Assembly (NCBI GenBank): GCA_002069975.1
Contig: MWCJ01000033.1
Location: 1 to 32,716, forward strand
Direction: 5' to 3'
Source of the DNA: Bacteroidetes bacterium ADurb.Bin217
GTDB lineage: Bacteria; Bacteroidota; Bacteroidia; Bacteroidales; UBA1715
DNA: 32,716 bases
A program made the translations under genes and the position numbers. A model generated the notes under the pieces. That model ran no database searches, was not told where the DNA came from, and saw nothing but the letters and a program-made list of their open reading frames with translations. Shown in pieces: positions 31,892 through 32,716 of this stretch (its first letter is position 1; each line of letters starts with the position of its first letter).

Positions 31892-32206
31892 ATGATATAC
31901 GTAAATACTGATTTTATATCCGGAAAACAGATAGGCGAAACCATAGGATTGGTTCGTGGAAGCACTGTTCGTGCGAGAAACATTGGCAACGATATTATGG
32001 CATCATTAAAAAACATAGTAGGCGGCGAAATTTCTGATTACACAAAACTATTAGCAGATGCCCGCGAAGAAGCAATTACGCGTATGCTACAAGATGCTAA
32101 AAATCTGAATGCTGATGCTGTAATAAATGTACGCTTTATGACATCTACGGTGGGACAAGGCATGGCAGAAATATTAGCCTATGGAACTGCAATAAAATTT
32201 GCATAA
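31892..32206 (+). CDS. UPF0145 (YbjQ) family protein
   Basis: 104 residues from the ATG at 31892, chosen because the family begins just there (MIYVNTDFISGKQIGETIGL) and the upstream in-frame ATG lies inside purL. Family marks are GLVRGSTVRARNIGNDI, the KNIVGGEISDYTKLLADARE segment and the end NADAVINVRFMTSTV. It is predicted to form a ring-like pentamer of alpha/beta subunits; function unknown (YbjQ in E. coli is uncharacterised). It lies 4 bp after purL and 1 bp before a small membrane protein gene, so the three are probably co-transcribed. Confidence 0.92.
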   Translation: MIYVNTDFISGKQIGETIGLVRGSTVRARNIGNDIMASLKNIVGGEISDYTKLLADAREEAITRMLQDAKNLNADAVINVRFMTSTVGQGMAEILAYGTAIKFA

Positions 32207-32207
32207 T

Positions 32208-32339
32208 ATGGAACAAGCAAACTATATTTTATATGCATATGGAGCCGGAATAATTATAGCAATTCCTATAATTATTTACCTTATAATAAAACGCTTACGA
32301 GATAAAAAAAACGAGACATTTGAAAAACGCGAGAATTAA
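32208..32339 (+). CDS. Small single-pass membrane protein (43 residues)
   Basis: The frame starts with ATG 1 bp after the UPF0145 stop and ends with TAA at 32337-32339. Residues about 11-28 (GAGIIIAIPIIIYLIIKR) make one membrane helix, followed by a highly charged tail (LRDKKNETFEKREN). The tight spacing, the sensible membrane topology with positive residues on the inside and a normal stop support a real gene in spite of its length. Function unknown; possibly a membrane anchor for the UPF0145 protein. Confidence 0.6.
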   Translation: MEQANYILYAYGAGIIIAIPIIIYLIIKRLRDKKNETFEKREN

Positions 32340-32452
32340 TTCTTGCATTTATTTTCAGATTCAGCTAGTGTTGCAAACTTGTTTTTTTAACCGAATAAGA
32401 CGTTAAACACTCATATAAAAAAATTGAATAATGCATTTTTTGTATAGAAAAA

Positions 32453-32692
32453 TTATTTTGGTATTATAGTAAACATACCATTTCCATTTTCATTTAATTG
32501 TAATTTATCATTATATGTAATTGTTCCATCACTTTCTAATTCAATAACGGAGAAATAATTTAATTTTAAATTTTTTGTTTCGTAAACTTTCAATTGCTGT
32601 GTTTCTCCTTTTTTATATTTACCACTTCCTATATCAGTATAACCATTTGTGCTATGCGGTCGCTTATGGTTGGTATTCCCAATTTTCTCGTT
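32453..32692 (-). pseudogene. 3' end of an unrecognised gene
   Basis: An open minus-strand frame without a usable start, bounded upstream by a stop at 32693-32695. The last 60 residues look like real protein: GYTDIGSGKYKKGETQQLKV, then LNYFSVIELESDGTITYNDK and a FTIIPK end. Its upstream part overlaps, in another frame, the reverse transcriptase fragment, so the true coding probably begins near 32640 at a junction. AT-rich like the RHS partner genes. Family not recognised. Confidence 0.45.
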
Positions 32693-32716
32693 TTACCGTC
32701 TTTCTTTGGAATTTCA
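32629..32716 (-). pseudogene. Fragment of a group II intron reverse transcriptase/maturase
   Basis: The minus-strand frame entering from the window edge reads EIPKKDGKTRKLGIPTISDR and continues IAQMV, the typical block of LtrA-type group II intron proteins, where IAQMVV is normally followed by K-x-YLE. Here the match ends at about 32641 and a stop follows at 32629. The coding is thus cut inside the reverse transcriptase domain and joined to foreign sequence. The upstream part lies outside the window. Confidence 0.75.

Overview
The window reads as a chromosomal piece of an AT-rich member of the Bacteroidetes (Bacteroidota), most likely Bacteroidales or a relative. The signs are promoters of the TTTG/TAnnTTTG type instead of the sigma70 -35/-10 pattern, almost no Shine-Dalgarno sequences, a Rho factor with a long Q/N-rich insert, RHS core proteins of the Bacteroidetes type, an OmpA protein built as TPR - PD40 propeller - carboxypeptidase-like - OmpA, and a DarA/DarB dialkylresorcinol locus. 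The genus cannot be fixed from this sequence.

Layout. (1) 1-6450 is an accessory region. It holds a broken DNA-binding protein gene with a 12-bp tandem repeat, two adjacent tyrosine recombinases (the second lacking key catalytic residues), and two N-terminally truncated RHS toxin-tip/immunity modules facing each other. Module 1 (+ strand) has a metallopeptidase-like tip and a secreted partner. Module 2 (- strand) has an NlpC/P60-like cysteine-peptidase tip and a secreted partner. A stray 107-bp piece of RHS core lies just beyond module 2. (2) 6479-7686 is the core operon rpsF-rpsR-rplI with a clear promoter and terminator. (3) 7848-14123 is an eight-gene operon, mostly with overlapping genes: secreted protein, darA, darB, small conserved protein, BtrH-like acyltransferase, two-gene ABC-2 exporter, acyl carrier protein. 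It looks like a compact pathway that makes, possibly acyl-modifies, and exports a 2,5-dialkylresorcinol-type lipid. (4) 14258-21655 is a minus-strand housekeeping block: rho, an OmpA-family envelope protein, hisG, rimO, and class II fructose-bisphosphate aldolase. hisG is preceded by a short histidine-rich leader peptide and a terminator hairpin, a classical attenuator arrangement. (5) 21656-22554 is non-coding and contains a ~318-bp tandem duplication full of small palindromes. (6) 22555-27643 holds a NUDIX hydrolase and RidA on the minus strand, divergent from a sodium/solute symporter, a DUF5063 protein, a DEDDy exonuclease and an RlmI-like rRNA methyltransferase. (7) 27644-28197 is non-coding with a ~185-bp tandem repeat. 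(8) 28198-32339 holds purL (long form), a UPF0145 protein and a 43-residue membrane protein. (9) The right edge has two broken gene pieces, one a group II intron reverse transcriptase fragment, so accessory DNA begins again there.

The observations most worth attention are the paired recombinases beside truncated, oppositely oriented RHS toxin tips with periplasm-directed partners; the his leader/attenuator in front of an isolated hisG; the compact DAR operon with a BtrH-type acyltransferase and dedicated exporter; and the tandem array of mini-hairpins at 21.8-22.4 kb. All calls come from reading the sequence; no database search or folding program was run.
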